Notes: a model not told the origin generated them from the letters alone. Shown: positions 28,333 through 37,286, counted from the stretch's first letter. The stretch is 64,000 nucleotides of DNA from Aquabacter sediminis (GCF_028863665.1 NZ_JARBFX010000001.1:248001-312000); one strand, 5' to 3'. Numbers and translations: made by a program.

Positions 28333-28659
28333 TCATGCCGCGCTCGTGCTGCCTGATGCCGGTTGCGCACCGTCCGGTTGCGGTTGAGCGCCGCCCGCGT
28401 CGCGGTCAGATGCCGATGCAGATCGCCGCGCCCGGCTTTGAAAGAACGCGGCCCCGCGCTTGGCCCACGCCTCCCTCTTTCCGGCGTCCTTGGTTTCGGC
28501 CAGCACGATCAGCGCGCCCGCCAGTTCGTCGACGGTGAGCGCGTCGGCTCCGGTCAAGATCACCAGTTCGCCGAGTTGCTGCACCTTGCGCGTTTTAAGT
28601 TCCCGCGCCTTGTCCTCCAGCGCCTTCAGTTCAGCGCCATAGTCCCGTGGTTTCCGCAT
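28333..28659 (-). CDS. traC: Conjugal transfer protein TraC (Agrobacterium type)
   Basis: The 108-residue protein starts MRKPRDYGAELKALEDKARE and continues KVQQLGELVILTGADALTVDELAGALIVL, the TraC pattern of Ti-type transfer systems. TraC assists the relaxase at oriT. The C-terminal 30 residues are low-complexity Ser, Ala, Gln and Pro. The ATG at 28659 gives the family N-terminus; an earlier one at 28677 adds six residues. It is transcribed away from traA with the putative oriT between them, as in Ti plasmids. Confidence 0.8.
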   Translation of the reverse strand: MRKPRDYGAELKALEDKARELKTRKVQQLGELVILTGADALTVDELAGALIVLAETKDAGKREAWAKRGAAFFQSRARRSASASDRDAGGAQPQPDGAQPASGSTSAA

Positions 28660-28771
28660 CGTCGTCTCCATAAGCAATGGATGGAGCGATGATAGTTTCG
28701 TGTCGGCCGGAATGCTGTAAGGTTGCCGGGACGGCCTGGAACGGCGCGGACCGTCCCGAGAAATTCATTTC

Positions 28772-28800
28772 GAGGGCGCGCTTATACGTCGTTCCGACGT
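28772..28800. other. Putative oriT (Q-type nic region)
   Basis: On the minus strand the sequence TAAGCGCGCCCTC (28784-28772) closely resembles the nic-site consensus of RSF1010 and Ti oriTs (TAAGTGCGCCCT). Next to it is an inverted repeat ACGTCG-TTC-CGACGT (28786-28800). The site lies between the divergent traC-traD and traA genes, where Ti-type elements keep oriT. Confidence 0.7.
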
Positions 28801-28830
28801 GCGCTTGGGAGCAGTATCTGGTCGGTCGCC

Positions 28831-31746
28831 ATGGCGATCTACCATTTCTCCGTTCAGGTCATCGGACGCGCGGCGGGCCGCAGCGTGGTGGCTGCCGCCG
28901 CCTACCGCTCGGCCTCGCGGTTGCGCGACGACCGGCTGGGCCGCGATCAGGACTTTTCCGCCAAGCGCGGCGTCGTCCATTCCGAGGTCATGCTGCCGGA
29001 GAACGCACCGGAGGAATGGAACGACCGCGAAAAGCTTTGGAACGATGTCGAGGCGTTCGAGAAAAGGAAGGACGCCCAGCTTTGCCGCGAGGTGGAGTTC
29101 GCCCTTCCGCGTGAGATGACGGAGCGCCAAGGCGTCGAACTGGCCCGCGATTTTGCCCAAGCCGAATTTGTCGATCAGGGCATGATCGCCGATGTGAACG
29201 TGCATTGGGATATCGGCGAAGACGGAATGCCGAAACCCCATGCCCATGTCATGCTGACCATGCGCAGCGTGGACGACAACGGGTTCGGCCAGAAGGTGCG
29301 GGAGTGGAACCGCACCGAGCTGGTCGAACGTTGGCGCGAACGCTGGGCCGATCACGTCAACGAGCGTCTTGCCGAACTCGACATCGACGCGCGGATCGAC
29401 CACCGCAGCCTTGAGGCGCAGGGCATCGGTCTTGAGCCGCAGACCAAGATCGGCGCACCGGCGCAGCGCATCGAGGCTACCGGGATCGAGGCCGACCGCG
29501 CCGAGGATCACCGGCGCATCGCCCGCGAGAACGGCGCGCGCATCATCCAGAACCCGAACATCGCCCTGGACGCGATCACCCAGCAGCAATCGACCTTTAC
29601 ACGGCGCGACATGGCGATGTTCGCGCACCGGCACAGCGATGGCATCGACCAGTTCAACGAGGTCATGGGCGCGATGCGCGGCGCGCCCGATCTTGTCGAA
29701 CTCGGCAAGGACGATGTTGGGCAGGACCGCTTCACCAGCCGCGGCATGATCGAGGCCGAACAGCGCCTGCATCGCGCCACCGCGATGATGGCCGAGCGCG
29801 AACGCCATGAGGTGAATGACAGGGGCCGAGAAGCCGCGTTGGCGCGCGCGGCGGATCGCGGGCTGACCCTTTCCGGCGAGCAGACCGAGGCGCTGGCGCA
29901 TGTCACGGACGGGCGCGACCTTGGGATTGTCGTCGGCTATGCCGGGACGGGGAAGAGCGCGATGCTGGGTGTGGCGCGCGAAGCCTGGGAAGCGGCGGGC
30001 TATGAGGTTCGCGGCGCGGCGCTCTCCGGCATCGCCGCCGAGAGTCTGGAAGGCGGATCGGGCATCGCCTCGCGCACCATCGCCAGCCTGGAGCATCGCT
30101 GGTCGCAGGGCCGCGACATGCTCACCAGCCGCGACGTGCTTGTCATCGACGAGGCCGGGATGGTCGGCACGCGGCAGTTGGAGCGCGTGCTGTCCCATGC
30201 CGCCGAGGCCGGCGCGAAGGTGGTGCTGGTCGGCGATCCGGAACAGCTTCAATCCATCGAGGCGGGCGCGGCGTTCCGCTCGATCCACGAACGCCACGGC
30301 GGCGCGGAGATCAGCGAGGTTCGCCGCCAGCATGAGGACTGGCAGCGTGAGGCGACCCGCGACCTCGCCAGCGGCCGGACGGGCGAAGCCCTGAACGCCT
30401 ACCGCGCCCGCGACATGGTGCATGAGGCTGGAACGCGGGAAGAAGCGCGGCGTGACCTGATCGACCGCTGGGACCGTGACCGGCAGGCCAGCCCAGACGC
30501 AACCCGTATCATCCTCACCCACACCAATGCTGACGTGCGGGAATTGAACGAGGCGGCCCGCGAACGGGTGCGCGATGCAGGCGAGCTTGGCGCGGATGTG
30601 CATATCGCCGCCGAACGCGGCGTGCGGAATTTCGCCACCGGCGACCGCATTATGTTCCTGCAAAACGAGCGCAGCCTTGGCGTGAAGAACGGCACGCTCG
30701 GCACCATTGAGCAGGTCAGCGGGCAGAGCATGACCGTCCGCGCCGACGATGGGCGCAATGTCACGTTCGACCTGAAGGGCTACAACAAGATCGACCACGG
30801 CTATGCCGCCACGATCCACAAGGCGCAGGGCATGACCGTGGACCGCGCCCATGTGCTGGCGACGCCCGGCATGGACCGCCATGGCAGCTATGTCGCCCTG
30901 TCAAGACACCGCGACGGCATGGACCTGCATTACGGCCACGACGACTTCGCCAGCCGGGACCGGCTTATCAACACCCTGTCGCGCGACCGCGCCAAGGACA
31001 TGGCAGCGGATTACCAGCGGATCGACCCGGCCCAGGATTACGCCGAGCGGCGCGGCATCACCTTCCGCGAGCACGTCGAGCGTGTTGTGGAGATCGCCCG
31101 CCGAGTTCCCGAGAAGGTGCGCGGCATCTTCGACGACTTGCGCCTGCCCGCCGCAGACGGACAGGGGCCGGAAAGGAAGGTGGAGGAAGACCCGGAGGCG
31201 GCGTTACGCCGGGCGCGTGGGCGGGCGCTCGTCCGTCATGCCCGCGCCGTCGATGCGATCTTCGCGGCGCAGGATCAGGGCGGCGAGGCCAGACCTGATC
31301 AGGTCAGGGAATTGCAGGAGGCGCGCCAGCGGTTCGAGGAGGTGCGCCCCCACGGCTCGCATGACGCCGAAGCGGCCTACAAGAAAAACCCGCAGCTTGC
31401 GGCGGAGGCGGCGTCAGGTGACGCCCGGCGCGCGATCCACGCCCTGCAACTGGAAACCGAGTTGCGCACCGATCCCGGCCTGCGAGCCGACCGTTTCGTG
31501 GAGCGCTGGCAGAAACTCCACCGGGCCAGCGACCAACGCTATGCGGCGGGCGACTATGCAGGTCACAGGGCGGCGCGGGCGGCGATGGGGAACATGGCGC
31601 AGAGCCTCGAACGCGACCCGCAGATGGAATCCCTGCTCGCCAACCGCAAACGCGAACTCGGCATCTCATTCGATTCGGGAATGGGCGTCGCCCGTGACCT
31701 CACCCTCACGTTCGGGCTTGGCCGGGGCCGGGGTCTCGGGCTGTAA
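28831..31746 (+). CDS. traA: TraA relaxase-helicase
   Basis: The 971-residue protein nicks and unwinds the element for transfer. The N-terminal 220 residues are a MobA/MobL relaxase (AIYHFSVQVIGRAAGRSVVAAAAYR, the metal-binding PHAHVML motif). The middle is a RecD/TraI-like helicase with Walker A GYAGTGKSAML, DEAGMV and GDPEQLQSIEAG. Near residue 690 are DHGYAATIHKAQG and YVALSRHR. The C-terminal 250 residues are charged and probably helical. I chose the ATG at 28831, directly before the conserved AIYHFS start. It is slightly shorter than Ti-plasmid TraA (about 1,100 residues). No T4SS genes accompany it, so transfer would need helper functions. Confidence 0.92.
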   Translation: MAIYHFSVQVIGRAAGRSVVAAAAYRSASRLRDDRLGRDQDFSAKRGVVHSEVMLPENAPEEWNDREKLWNDVEAFEKRKDAQLCREVEFALPREMTERQGVELARDFAQAEFVDQGMIADVNVHWDIGEDGMPKPHAHVMLTMRSVDDNGFGQKVREWNRTELVERWRERWADHVNERLAELDIDARIDHRSLEAQGIGLEPQTKIGAPAQRIEATGIEADRAEDHRRIARENGARIIQNPNIALDAITQQQSTFTRRDMAMFAHRHSDGIDQFNEVMGAMRGAPDLVELGKDDVGQDRFTSRGMIEAEQRLHRATAMMAERERHEVNDRGREAALARAADRGLTLSGEQTEALAHVTDGRDLGIVVGYAGTGKSAMLGVAREAWEAAGYEVRGAALSGIAAESLEGGSGIASRTIASLEHRWSQGRDMLTSRDVLVIDEAGMVGTRQLERVLSHAAEAGAKVVLVGDPEQLQSIEAGAAFRSIHERHGGAEISEVRRQHEDWQREATRDLASGRTGEALNAYRARDMVHEAGTREEARRDLIDRWDRDRQASPDATRIILTHTNADVRELNEAARERVRDAGELGADVHIAAERGVRNFATGDRIMFLQNERSLGVKNGTLGTIEQVSGQSMTVRADDGRNVTFDLKGYNKIDHGYAATIHKAQGMTVDRAHVLATPGMDRHGSYVALSRHRDGMDLHYGHDDFASRDRLINTLSRDRAKDMAADYQRIDPAQDYAERRGITFREHVERVVEIARRVPEKVRGIFDDLRLPAADGQGPERKVEEDPEAALRRARGRALVRHARAVDAIFAAQDQGGEARPDQVRELQEARQRFEEVRPHGSHDAEAAYKKNPQLAAEAASGDARRAIHALQLETELRTDPGLRADRFVERWQKLHRASDQRYAAGDYAGHRAARAAMGNMAQSLERDPQMESLLANRKRELGISFDSGMGVARDLTLTFGLGRGRGLGL

Positions 31747-31874
31747 ACCGTCCTATTTACCGCCCCCTCTGCGCCACGGCCCTACGACGGCTAAATCCCT
31801 ATTGCACAACAATAAACCCTTGCCTTTGCCTCTCCTGGCAGTCCCACGAAAAGCCAGCAGGAGGCAGCCCAGCC

Positions 31875-32093
31875 ATGCGCCAGCCAGATCGTATCATCCG
31901 CATGAACACCGTCCGCGACCGCACCGGCCTGTCCCGGTCCACCATCTACCGCAAGATCGCCGAGGGTACGTTCCCGCCCCAGATCAAGATCAGCATCAAC
32001 GGCGCGGGCTGGCGGGAATCCGACATCGACCGTTGGGTCGCCAACCCCGTGGCGTGGCGGCCCGGAAGCGGGCGCGGCCGCGATGGCGTCTGA
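31875..32093 (+). CDS. AlpA-like small DNA-binding protein (excisionase-type)
   Basis: The 72-residue protein contains RMNTVRDRTGLSRSTIYRKIAEGTFPPQIKIS and GWRESDIDRWV, the compact MerR-like helix-turn-helix of the AlpA/prophage regulatory family. On integrated elements such proteins act as excisionases or as activators of the integrase. Here it lies between the relaxase and the recombinase, so a role in excision is likely. It overlaps the next small gene by 11 bp. Confidence 0.8.
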   Translation: MRQPDRIIRMNTVRDRTGLSRSTIYRKIAEGTFPPQIKISINGAGWRESDIDRWVANPVAWRPGSGRGRDGV

Positions 32094-32325
32094 TCGCGGA
32101 GCGCGCTCCCGCGCCCGGCGCGTCAGGCCGCCCACAGCGTCGGAGCAGCTTGAGGCGCTGCTGGGATACCATGTTCCCATGGGCCGACCGCCCAAACACG
32201 ACCTGTCCATCTGGACCGTCACCGACGATTGGCCGCGCCCCGTTCCGGTCACAGAGGCTGAGATCGAGGTGTTCGAGCAATGGTTCGGCGACCTGTTCGA
32301 TGAACTATTCTGTTCCGGCGGCTGA
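32083..32325 (+). CDS. Small hypothetical protein of the mobile element
   Basis: Eighty residues with a basic N-terminus and an acidic C-terminus (EAEIEVFEQWFGDLFDELF). I do not recognise a family. The start overlaps the AlpA-like gene, and the gene keeps the same strand and spacing as the element's other genes, which argues that it is expressed. No membrane segment or signal peptide is seen. Confidence 0.5.
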   Translation: MASDRGARSRARRVRPPTASEQLEALLGYHVPMGRPPKHDLSIWTVTDDWPRPVPVTEAEIEVFEQWFGDLFDELFCSGG

Positions 32326-32411
32326 TGCTTCAGGCGTCGAAATCGACGTTGAAATCTGCCCTCCGACAGACTACTTGTAGTCACAAGTGTCTACATATGT
32401 GAGGGCGCAAC

Positions 32412-32660
32412 ATGCTGACCATCAACCTCAGAGACGCCAAGGCTGGATTTTCGAGCCTGGTCGATGAAGCCGTCAAAGGAGAAATCGTGACCATCACCCG
32501 TCATGGCAAACCCGTTGCGGCCCTGGTCTCGGTTGAGGCGGCGGAGATCGCGCGCAAAGCGCTCGAACGTAAACGGGCGGGCCTTGTCAGTTATCTCAGG
32601 ACGTTCCCAGGCGGAGAGTTCCCGCGCAACCGCAAACCATCGCGGGATGTCGAGCTTTGA
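32412..32660 (+). CDS. Phd/YefM-type antitoxin
   Basis: The 82-residue protein begins MLTINLRDAKAGFSSLVDEAVKGEIVTITRHGKPVAALV at its landmarks, the N-terminal DNA-binding fold of Phd/YefM antitoxins. The C-terminal part should wrap and inhibit the toxin. Its stop codon overlaps the TTG start of the PIN-domain toxin gene, the usual order for a type II pair. The AT-rich stretch just upstream, containing TAGTCACAAGTGTCTAC, is a plausible autoregulated promoter. The pair probably stabilises the element. Confidence 0.85.
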   Translation: MLTINLRDAKAGFSSLVDEAVKGEIVTITRHGKPVAALVSVEAAEIARKALERKRAGLVSYLRTFPGGEFPRNRKPSRDVEL

Positions 32661-33118
32661 GCGGCTTCCTTCTCGACACCAACGTCGTCTCCATGCTCGC
32701 GCCGTCGAAGGCGGAAGCATCCACTGACTTCCTCACCTGGCTGGACCGTATGGACGCCGATGGTCGGCTATTTCTGTCGGTCGTTTCTATCCACGAGATC
32801 GAGAAGGGAATCGCGCTCCTCGACCACAAGGGGGCGACGACGAAAGCCGCGAGCCTGCAAGCATGGCTCAGTGGTCTCGTCTCCACATACGATGACAAGA
32901 TCATTGGCTTCGACGCGCAGGCCGCCGCAATCGGCGGGCGGCTGGAGGCGAAGGCGCTTGCGGCCGGTCACGACCCCGGAATGGCCGATGCCGTGATTGC
33001 CGGTATCGCCGCAGCGCATGAACTCGTCATCGTCACCCGAAACACGAAGCATTTCCTTCCGTTCGGCGTCGCCGTGTTGTCGCCTGACGAGGCGGCTGCA
33101 CAAGGAGGCCCGGCATGA
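32657..33118 (+). CDS. PIN-domain ribonuclease toxin (VapC/FitB)
   Basis: The 153-residue protein shows PIN-domain residues: the first aspartate in FLLDTNVVS, a glutamate in SIHEIEKG, an aspartate in DPGMADAVIAG, and TRNTKHF near the end. PIN toxins of this VapC/FitB type cut RNA, often initiator tRNA. It starts at TTG within TTGA, coupled to the antitoxin stop, and its own stop overlaps the recombinase start (ATGA). It acts as the toxin of an addiction pair on the element. Confidence 0.85.
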   Translation: MSGFLLDTNVVSMLAPSKAEASTDFLTWLDRMDADGRLFLSVVSIHEIEKGIALLDHKGATTKAASLQAWLSGLVSTYDDKIIGFDAQAAAIGGRLEAKALAAGHDPGMADAVIAGIAAAHELVIVTRNTKHFLPFGVAVLSPDEAAAQGGPA

Positions 33119-35406
33119 CCGCTTCCACAATCCCTCTGCGTGCCGCCCTTTATCTTCGGGTTTCGACGGCGCGGCAGGCCGAGCATGACGTTTCCATCCC
33201 CGACCAGAAGCGGCAGGGCGAAGCCTACTGCGCCTCACGCGGCTATCAGCTTGTCGAAACCTATGTGGAGCCAGGCGCATCCGCCACCAACGACCGCCGC
33301 CCCGAGTTCCAGCGCATGATCGAGGCGGGGACCAGCAAGCCCGCGCCATTCGATGTCGTCGTAGTCCATTCGTTCAGCCGCTTCTTCCGCGATCACTTCG
33401 AACTGGAGTTCTATGTCCGCAAGCTGGCGAAGAACGGCGTCAAGCTGGTTTCGATCACTCAGGAAATGGGGGACGACCCCATGCACGTCATGATGCGCCA
33501 GATCATGGCTTTGTTCGATGAATACCAGTCGAAGGAAAACGCCAAGCACGTCATGCGCGCCTTAAAGGAGAACGCCCGGCAAGGCTTCTGGAACGGCGCG
33601 CTCCCACCTATCGGCTACCGGGTTGTCGCCGCCGAGCAGCGCGGGGCCAAGGTCAAGAAGAAGCTCGAAATCGATCCGCTGCACGCCGACACGGTACGGC
33701 TGATCTATCGGCTTGCGCTGGAAGGTGACGGCACCACCGGCCAGATGGGCGTCAAGAACATCGTCTCCTATCTCAACAGCCGCCGCATCTTCACCCGCGA
33801 CGGCGGGCGCTGGGGCATCGGTCAGGTTCACCGCATCCTGACCCGTCGCACCTATATGGGCGAGCATGAGTTCAACAAGCGCAGCAAGACCAAGGAACTG
33901 AAACCCGTCAGCGAGATCGTCACGGTTCCGGTGCCGCCGATCATCGACCGCGAGACGTTCGACACCGTGCAGGCGCTCTTGAAGGCCCGCAACCCCAAGC
34001 TCATCCCTTCCGCCGTTATCAGCGGCCCGACCATGCTCACCGGCCTGATCCACTGCGCCAAGTGCGGCGGCGCCATGACCATCCGCACCGGCAAGGGCGG
34101 GCGTTATCGTTACTATGCCTGCTCCATGAAGGCGCGGCAGGGACCGACCGCCTGCGAGGGCATGGCTGTGCCGATGGACAAGCTGGACAATCTTGTCGCC
34201 GATCACCTTGAAAGCCAGCTTCTCCAGCCCGAGCGGTTGGAAGCCATCCTCGCCAGTGTTCTCGACCGCAGGCAGGAGCAATCCCAGCGCCGCCGCGAGC
34301 ACATCGCCGAACTGAACAAGCGTGCTACCGAATCGGAACTGCGCCTGAAACGCCTCTACGATGCCATTGAGGCGGGCGTGGCCGACATCGACGATCCGGC
34401 GCTCAAGGACCGCATCGACGGCCTCAAGGCCATCCGCGATCAGGCCAAGGCCGACGCCGAGCGCGCCCAGGCCATGCTCGACAGCTCCGGCTCCAAGGCC
34501 GTCACCCCGCAAATGGTCCGCACCTTCGCCAAGACAGCCCGCCAGCGCATCCGCCTCGAAGGCGGCGGCTACCGCCGCGACCACCTGCGCGCGCTAGCCC
34601 AGCGTGTCGAGGTCGCGGACGGCGAGGTTCGGATCATGGGATCGAAGACCCAGCTGCTTCAGGCGCTGGTGTCGGGCGGCGGCGTAAGCGCAGTGCCCAC
34701 TCAGGGACTGAAGTGGCGGAGACGGAGGGATTCGAACCCTCGAGACCCTTTTGGGGTCTGCTCATTTAGCAAACGAGTGCCTTCAGCCTCTCGGCCACGT
34801 CTCCTTAGCGCCTCCTATGCCGAAGGCGGGCGCGGTTGGCAAGAAGGGGGGCGCGCATTCCCCCGGAAATCAGGTGCCGGCGTAGGATTTTTCCTCCACG
34901 ATGGCCGAGCCGACCAGCAGGTTGATCTCCTTTTTGAGCGCGGCGCGCCGGTCATTGGTCTGGTAGACCGCCCGGGCAAGGGCGACGAAGCGAGCATCGA
35001 AGCGCTGTTCGACTTCCAGCAGACGAAGCTCGTCCTCCACCTCCCAGAGGGTCTCGTTCACGGTGCGCAGGTCCGCGGTGAGAACATCCAGGCCTTCGAG
35101 GCGGTGGCGGGTCCGCAAAGCGTCGAGCTCGGCAAGTTCGCGGCGGACATTGGCAAGCTTGGTCGGATCGGAAATTCTCCCCGCCTTGATCTCCAGGATG
35201 GTGATCTTGTCGATCAGCTCCCCTGCCGAAATGGGAGCAAGGATTTCCAGCGCCTCCGGCGCCGAGCCAGACCCGCTCATTCCATGCCTCCCTTGCTGGC
35301 GGCGTCCCGCGCATTGCGTCGCTCCCGCACCTTCTCGGCGATGCGGGCGAACACGCCATCCCAGTCGCCCGGGCTGGCCTGGCGGACCAGTTCGAGCGAG
35401 GGATAA
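33115..35406 (+). CDS. Large serine recombinase; frame runs on through the tRNA gene
   Basis: The N-terminus has the resolvase catalytic domain with the nucleophile S17 in LYLRVSTARQAE, followed by the recombinase domain (TTGQMGVKNIVSYLNSRRI and TYMGEHEFNK). A zinc ribbon (HCAKCGGAMT ... YYACSMKARQG) and a coiled-coil lead to about residue 530. It should integrate and excise the element. From about residue 534 the frame reads antisense through the tRNA-Ser gene and on over the DUF6165 gene until a stop at 35406. The last 230 residues are therefore probably an insertion by-product and not a domain. The ATG overlaps the toxin stop codon. Confidence 0.85.
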   Translation: MTASTIPLRAALYLRVSTARQAEHDVSIPDQKRQGEAYCASRGYQLVETYVEPGASATNDRRPEFQRMIEAGTSKPAPFDVVVVHSFSRFFRDHFELEFYVRKLAKNGVKLVSITQEMGDDPMHVMMRQIMALFDEYQSKENAKHVMRALKENARQGFWNGALPPIGYRVVAAEQRGAKVKKKLEIDPLHADTVRLIYRLALEGDGTTGQMGVKNIVSYLNSRRIFTRDGGRWGIGQVHRILTRRTYMGEHEFNKRSKTKELKPVSEIVTVPVPPIIDRETFDTVQALLKARNPKLIPSAVISGPTMLTGLIHCAKCGGAMTIRTGKGGRYRYYACSMKARQGPTACEGMAVPMDKLDNLVADHLESQLLQPERLEAILASVLDRRQEQSQRRREHIAELNKRATESELRLKRLYDAIEAGVADIDDPALKDRIDGLKAIRDQAKADAERAQAMLDSSGSKAVTPQMVRTFAKTARQRIRLEGGGYRRDHLRALAQRVEVADGEVRIMGSKTQLLQALVSGGGVSAVPTQGLKWRRRRDSNPRDPFGVCSFSKRVPSASRPRLLSASYAEGGRGWQEGGRAFPRKSGAGVGFFLHDGRADQQVDLLFERGAPVIGLVDRPGKGDEASIEALFDFQQTKLVLHLPEGLVHGAQVRGENIQAFEAVAGPQSVELGKFAADIGKLGRIGNSPRLDLQDGDLVDQLPCRNGSKDFQRLRRRARPAHSMPPLLAASRALRRSRTFSAMRANTPSQSPGLAWRTSSSEG
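34714..34804 (-). tRNA. tRNA-Ser (GCT anticodon)
   Basis: On the minus strand a 91-base gene starts GGAGACGTGGCCGAGAGGCT and ends with the T-arm GGTTCGAATCC, the acceptor strand CGTCTCC and an encoded CCA after the discriminator. The anticodon loop TTGCTAA gives GCT, for AGC and AGT serine codons. A long variable arm (GACCCCAAAAGGGTC) is typical of class II tRNAs. It is the apparent integration site of the mobile element on its left. Confidence 0.95.
34870..35280 (-). CDS. DUF6165 family protein
   Basis: The 136-residue protein contains ILAPISAGELIDKITILEIKA, RRELAELDAL and LWEVEDELRLLEVEQRFDARFVALARAVYQTNDRRAALKKEIN-like heptad patterns, shown here as landmarks. I recognise it as DUF6165, a helical protein of unknown function. 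Its ATG overlaps the stop of the upstream TPR gene (ATGA), so it probably works with that protein. Such pairs occur with TPR-glycosyltransferase-like proteins. Confidence 0.7.
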   Translation of the reverse strand: MSGSGSAPEALEILAPISAGELIDKITILEIKAGRISDPTKLANVRRELAELDALRTRHRLEGLDVLTADLRTVNETLWEVEDELRLLEVEQRFDARFVALARAVYQTNDRRAALKKEINLLVGSAIVEEKSYAGT

Positions 35407-37286
35407 AAAACGCTCCGCTCCCCTGCCCTCCCCCAGCGCCAGTCGGGCACGGCGCGCAGGGCGACCAGGCCGGGAACCGCCAGGGCACCGCACAGATGGG
35501 CCATGGACGTGTCCGTGGTCACCACCAGATCGAGATTTTGAAGCAGTGCGGCGGTGTCGAGGAAGGCTCCGTCAGTGTCGAAATCCTCGTCCAGCTTCAG
35601 CACTTTGCCCCGGAAGTCCACCTGGTCGAGTTGCTCGGATCCTGGACCGCGCTGGATCGCCACCAGCCGCACGCCCTCGATCTCGGCCAGGGGGGCGAAC
35701 TTCGCCAGGGGCGCGGAACGGCCGATGTCCAGCACCCGGCGGGTCGAACCCTGCCAGGTGATGCCCACGATGAAATCGCCCTCTTCGCGCACATGCTGCC
35801 ACTGGCCGGTGCGCTCGGCTTCCGCCTTCAGGTAGGGGGTGGCGGGCCAGGTGGCGGGGTCGCGGGCGAGCAGGCGCGGCAGGCTGCCGAGGGGCACCCA
35901 GCGCAGGCCCGGTGCGCCCTGGTCGAGGTCATCAAGCTCCGCGCTCACTTCGATGCGGGGGTCGAGGGTGCGAAACAGCGGGACCAGCGGTGCGCGGGTG
36001 AGGAAGCGCACGGGAATGCCGCGATCCGCCAGCAGGGAAACGAGGCGGGCGAACTGGATGGCATCGCCATAGCCCTGCTCCACCAGCACCACGAGGCGCT
36101 CAGGCGTTTCCTTGCCATCCCAGCGGGTGAAGGGCAGTGGGGCGTAGGTGGGTGGCAGGATTGCGCCACGCGCCTCATAGCCGATCCAGCCCTTCTCCCA
36201 CCGGCCACGGGCGAGGTCGTCCTGCCCCAGTTGCAGGCGCACATCAGGCTCCTCCGGCGCGAGGCGGGCGGCCTTGTCCAGCGCGCCGCGGGCGTCCTCG
36301 GCGCGGTTGACGTCCTGGAGGATGATGGCCCGCGCCACCAGCGCGCGGGCATGGCGCGGCTCGAGCGCCAGCAGGGCATCGATGTCGGCGAGCGCCGCAA
36401 CCGGCTCATCCAGGGCCCGTAGCACCTCCGCGCGCTCATAGAGGGCGCCCACATGGCGCGGCGCCATCTTCAGCGCGGCATCCGCATGCACCTTGGCCTC
36501 TTCGAAGACTTCCCGATAGCGCAACACCTGAACCAGCGGCACGCGCAGGTCGGGCCGGTCGGGGGATGCCGCGACGGCCTGCTCGTGTGCGGCGCGGGCG
36601 CCCTCCACGTCTCCGCCCGCCAGCCGCGCCTGGCCGAGCAGGGACCAGGCGTCCGGATCCTTCGGGGCGATGTCGATGGCCTTCTGGACCGCGGCGATGG
36701 CGTCGGCTACCGCCGCATCGCCGCCCTCCAGCAGCAGGGCGGCCTTGTTCACATGATGCATGGCGGCCCAAGGCTGGAGGCCGATGAGCCGGTCAAGGTC
36801 CGCCAGCGCCTCGTCGCGCCGCTTCAGGCGGGCGAGCGCAACGGCGCGGTTGACCAGCGCCTCCACCCCAAGAGGATCGATCTCAAGGGCCTTGTCATAA
36901 CGGGCCACCGCCTCCTTGAAGCGGCCGGAGGCGGCCAGTGCATTGCCTGCCTGGAACTGCGCCTCGCCGAGGCGCGGGGCGATGCGGATGGCGCGCTCGA
37001 AGGCCGAGATGGCCTTCTCCGCCTGACCCGCTGTCATGAGGCCCACGCCCAGCAGCAGGTGGGCGTGGGGGTCGTTCGGCGTCAAGGTGCTGACGGTCCG
37101 CGCGCTCTGCACCGCCTCCTTGGCCCGCCCGCTCTGCAGAAGCGCCATGGCCAGCATGCGGTGAGGATCGGGCCAGGACGGCTGGAGGCGTGCCGCCTGC
37201 CGGAAACCCTCGATGGCTGCGTCCACTTGCCCGGAACGGTGAAGGGCGGCCGCCTGGGCCAGGACGAGACGCGGATCGGGCTGCAT
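35277..37286 (-). CDS. TPR protein with glycosyltransferase-9-like C-terminus
   Basis: The 669-residue protein has about ten tetratricopeptide repeats in residues 1-370 (for example LEALVNRAVALARLKRRDEALADLD and ALVARAIILQDVNRAEDARGALDKA, landmarks only). They are followed by a GT-B-like domain with VLVEQGYGDAIQFARLV and DLVVTTDTSMAHLCGALAVP, typical of the ADP-heptose-transferase-like (GT9-related) fold. No signal peptide is visible, so it is cytoplasmic. It may glycosylate or assemble a surface structure; the acceptor is unknown. It overlaps the DUF6165 gene by 4 bp. Confidence 0.8.
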   Translation of the reverse strand: MQPDPRLVLAQAAALHRSGQVDAAIEGFRQAARLQPSWPDPHRMLAMALLQSGRAKEAVQSARTVSTLTPNDPHAHLLLGVGLMTAGQAEKAISAFERAIRIAPRLGEAQFQAGNALAASGRFKEAVARYDKALEIDPLGVEALVNRAVALARLKRRDEALADLDRLIGLQPWAAMHHVNKAALLLEGGDAAVADAIAAVQKAIDIAPKDPDAWSLLGQARLAGGDVEGARAAHEQAVAASPDRPDLRVPLVQVLRYREVFEEAKVHADAALKMAPRHVGALYERAEVLRALDEPVAALADIDALLALEPRHARALVARAIILQDVNRAEDARGALDKAARLAPEEPDVRLQLGQDDLARGRWEKGWIGYEARGAILPPTYAPLPFTRWDGKETPERLVVLVEQGYGDAIQFARLVSLLADRGIPVRFLTRAPLVPLFRTLDPRIEVSAELDDLDQGAPGLRWVPLGSLPRLLARDPATWPATPYLKAEAERTGQWQHVREEGDFIVGITWQGSTRRVLDIGRSAPLAKFAPLAEIEGVRLVAIQRGPGSEQLDQVDFRGKVLKLDEDFDTDGAFLDTAALLQNLDLVVTTDTSMAHLCGALAVPGLVALRAVPDWRWGRAGERSVFYPSLELVRQASPGDWDGVFARIAEKVRERRNARDAASKGGME

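Noticed and set aside
28765-30882. A long open frame on the minus strand inside the traA region
   Set aside because: It is antisense to a relaxase with complete motifs, has no family-like features and reflects GC-rich codon use.
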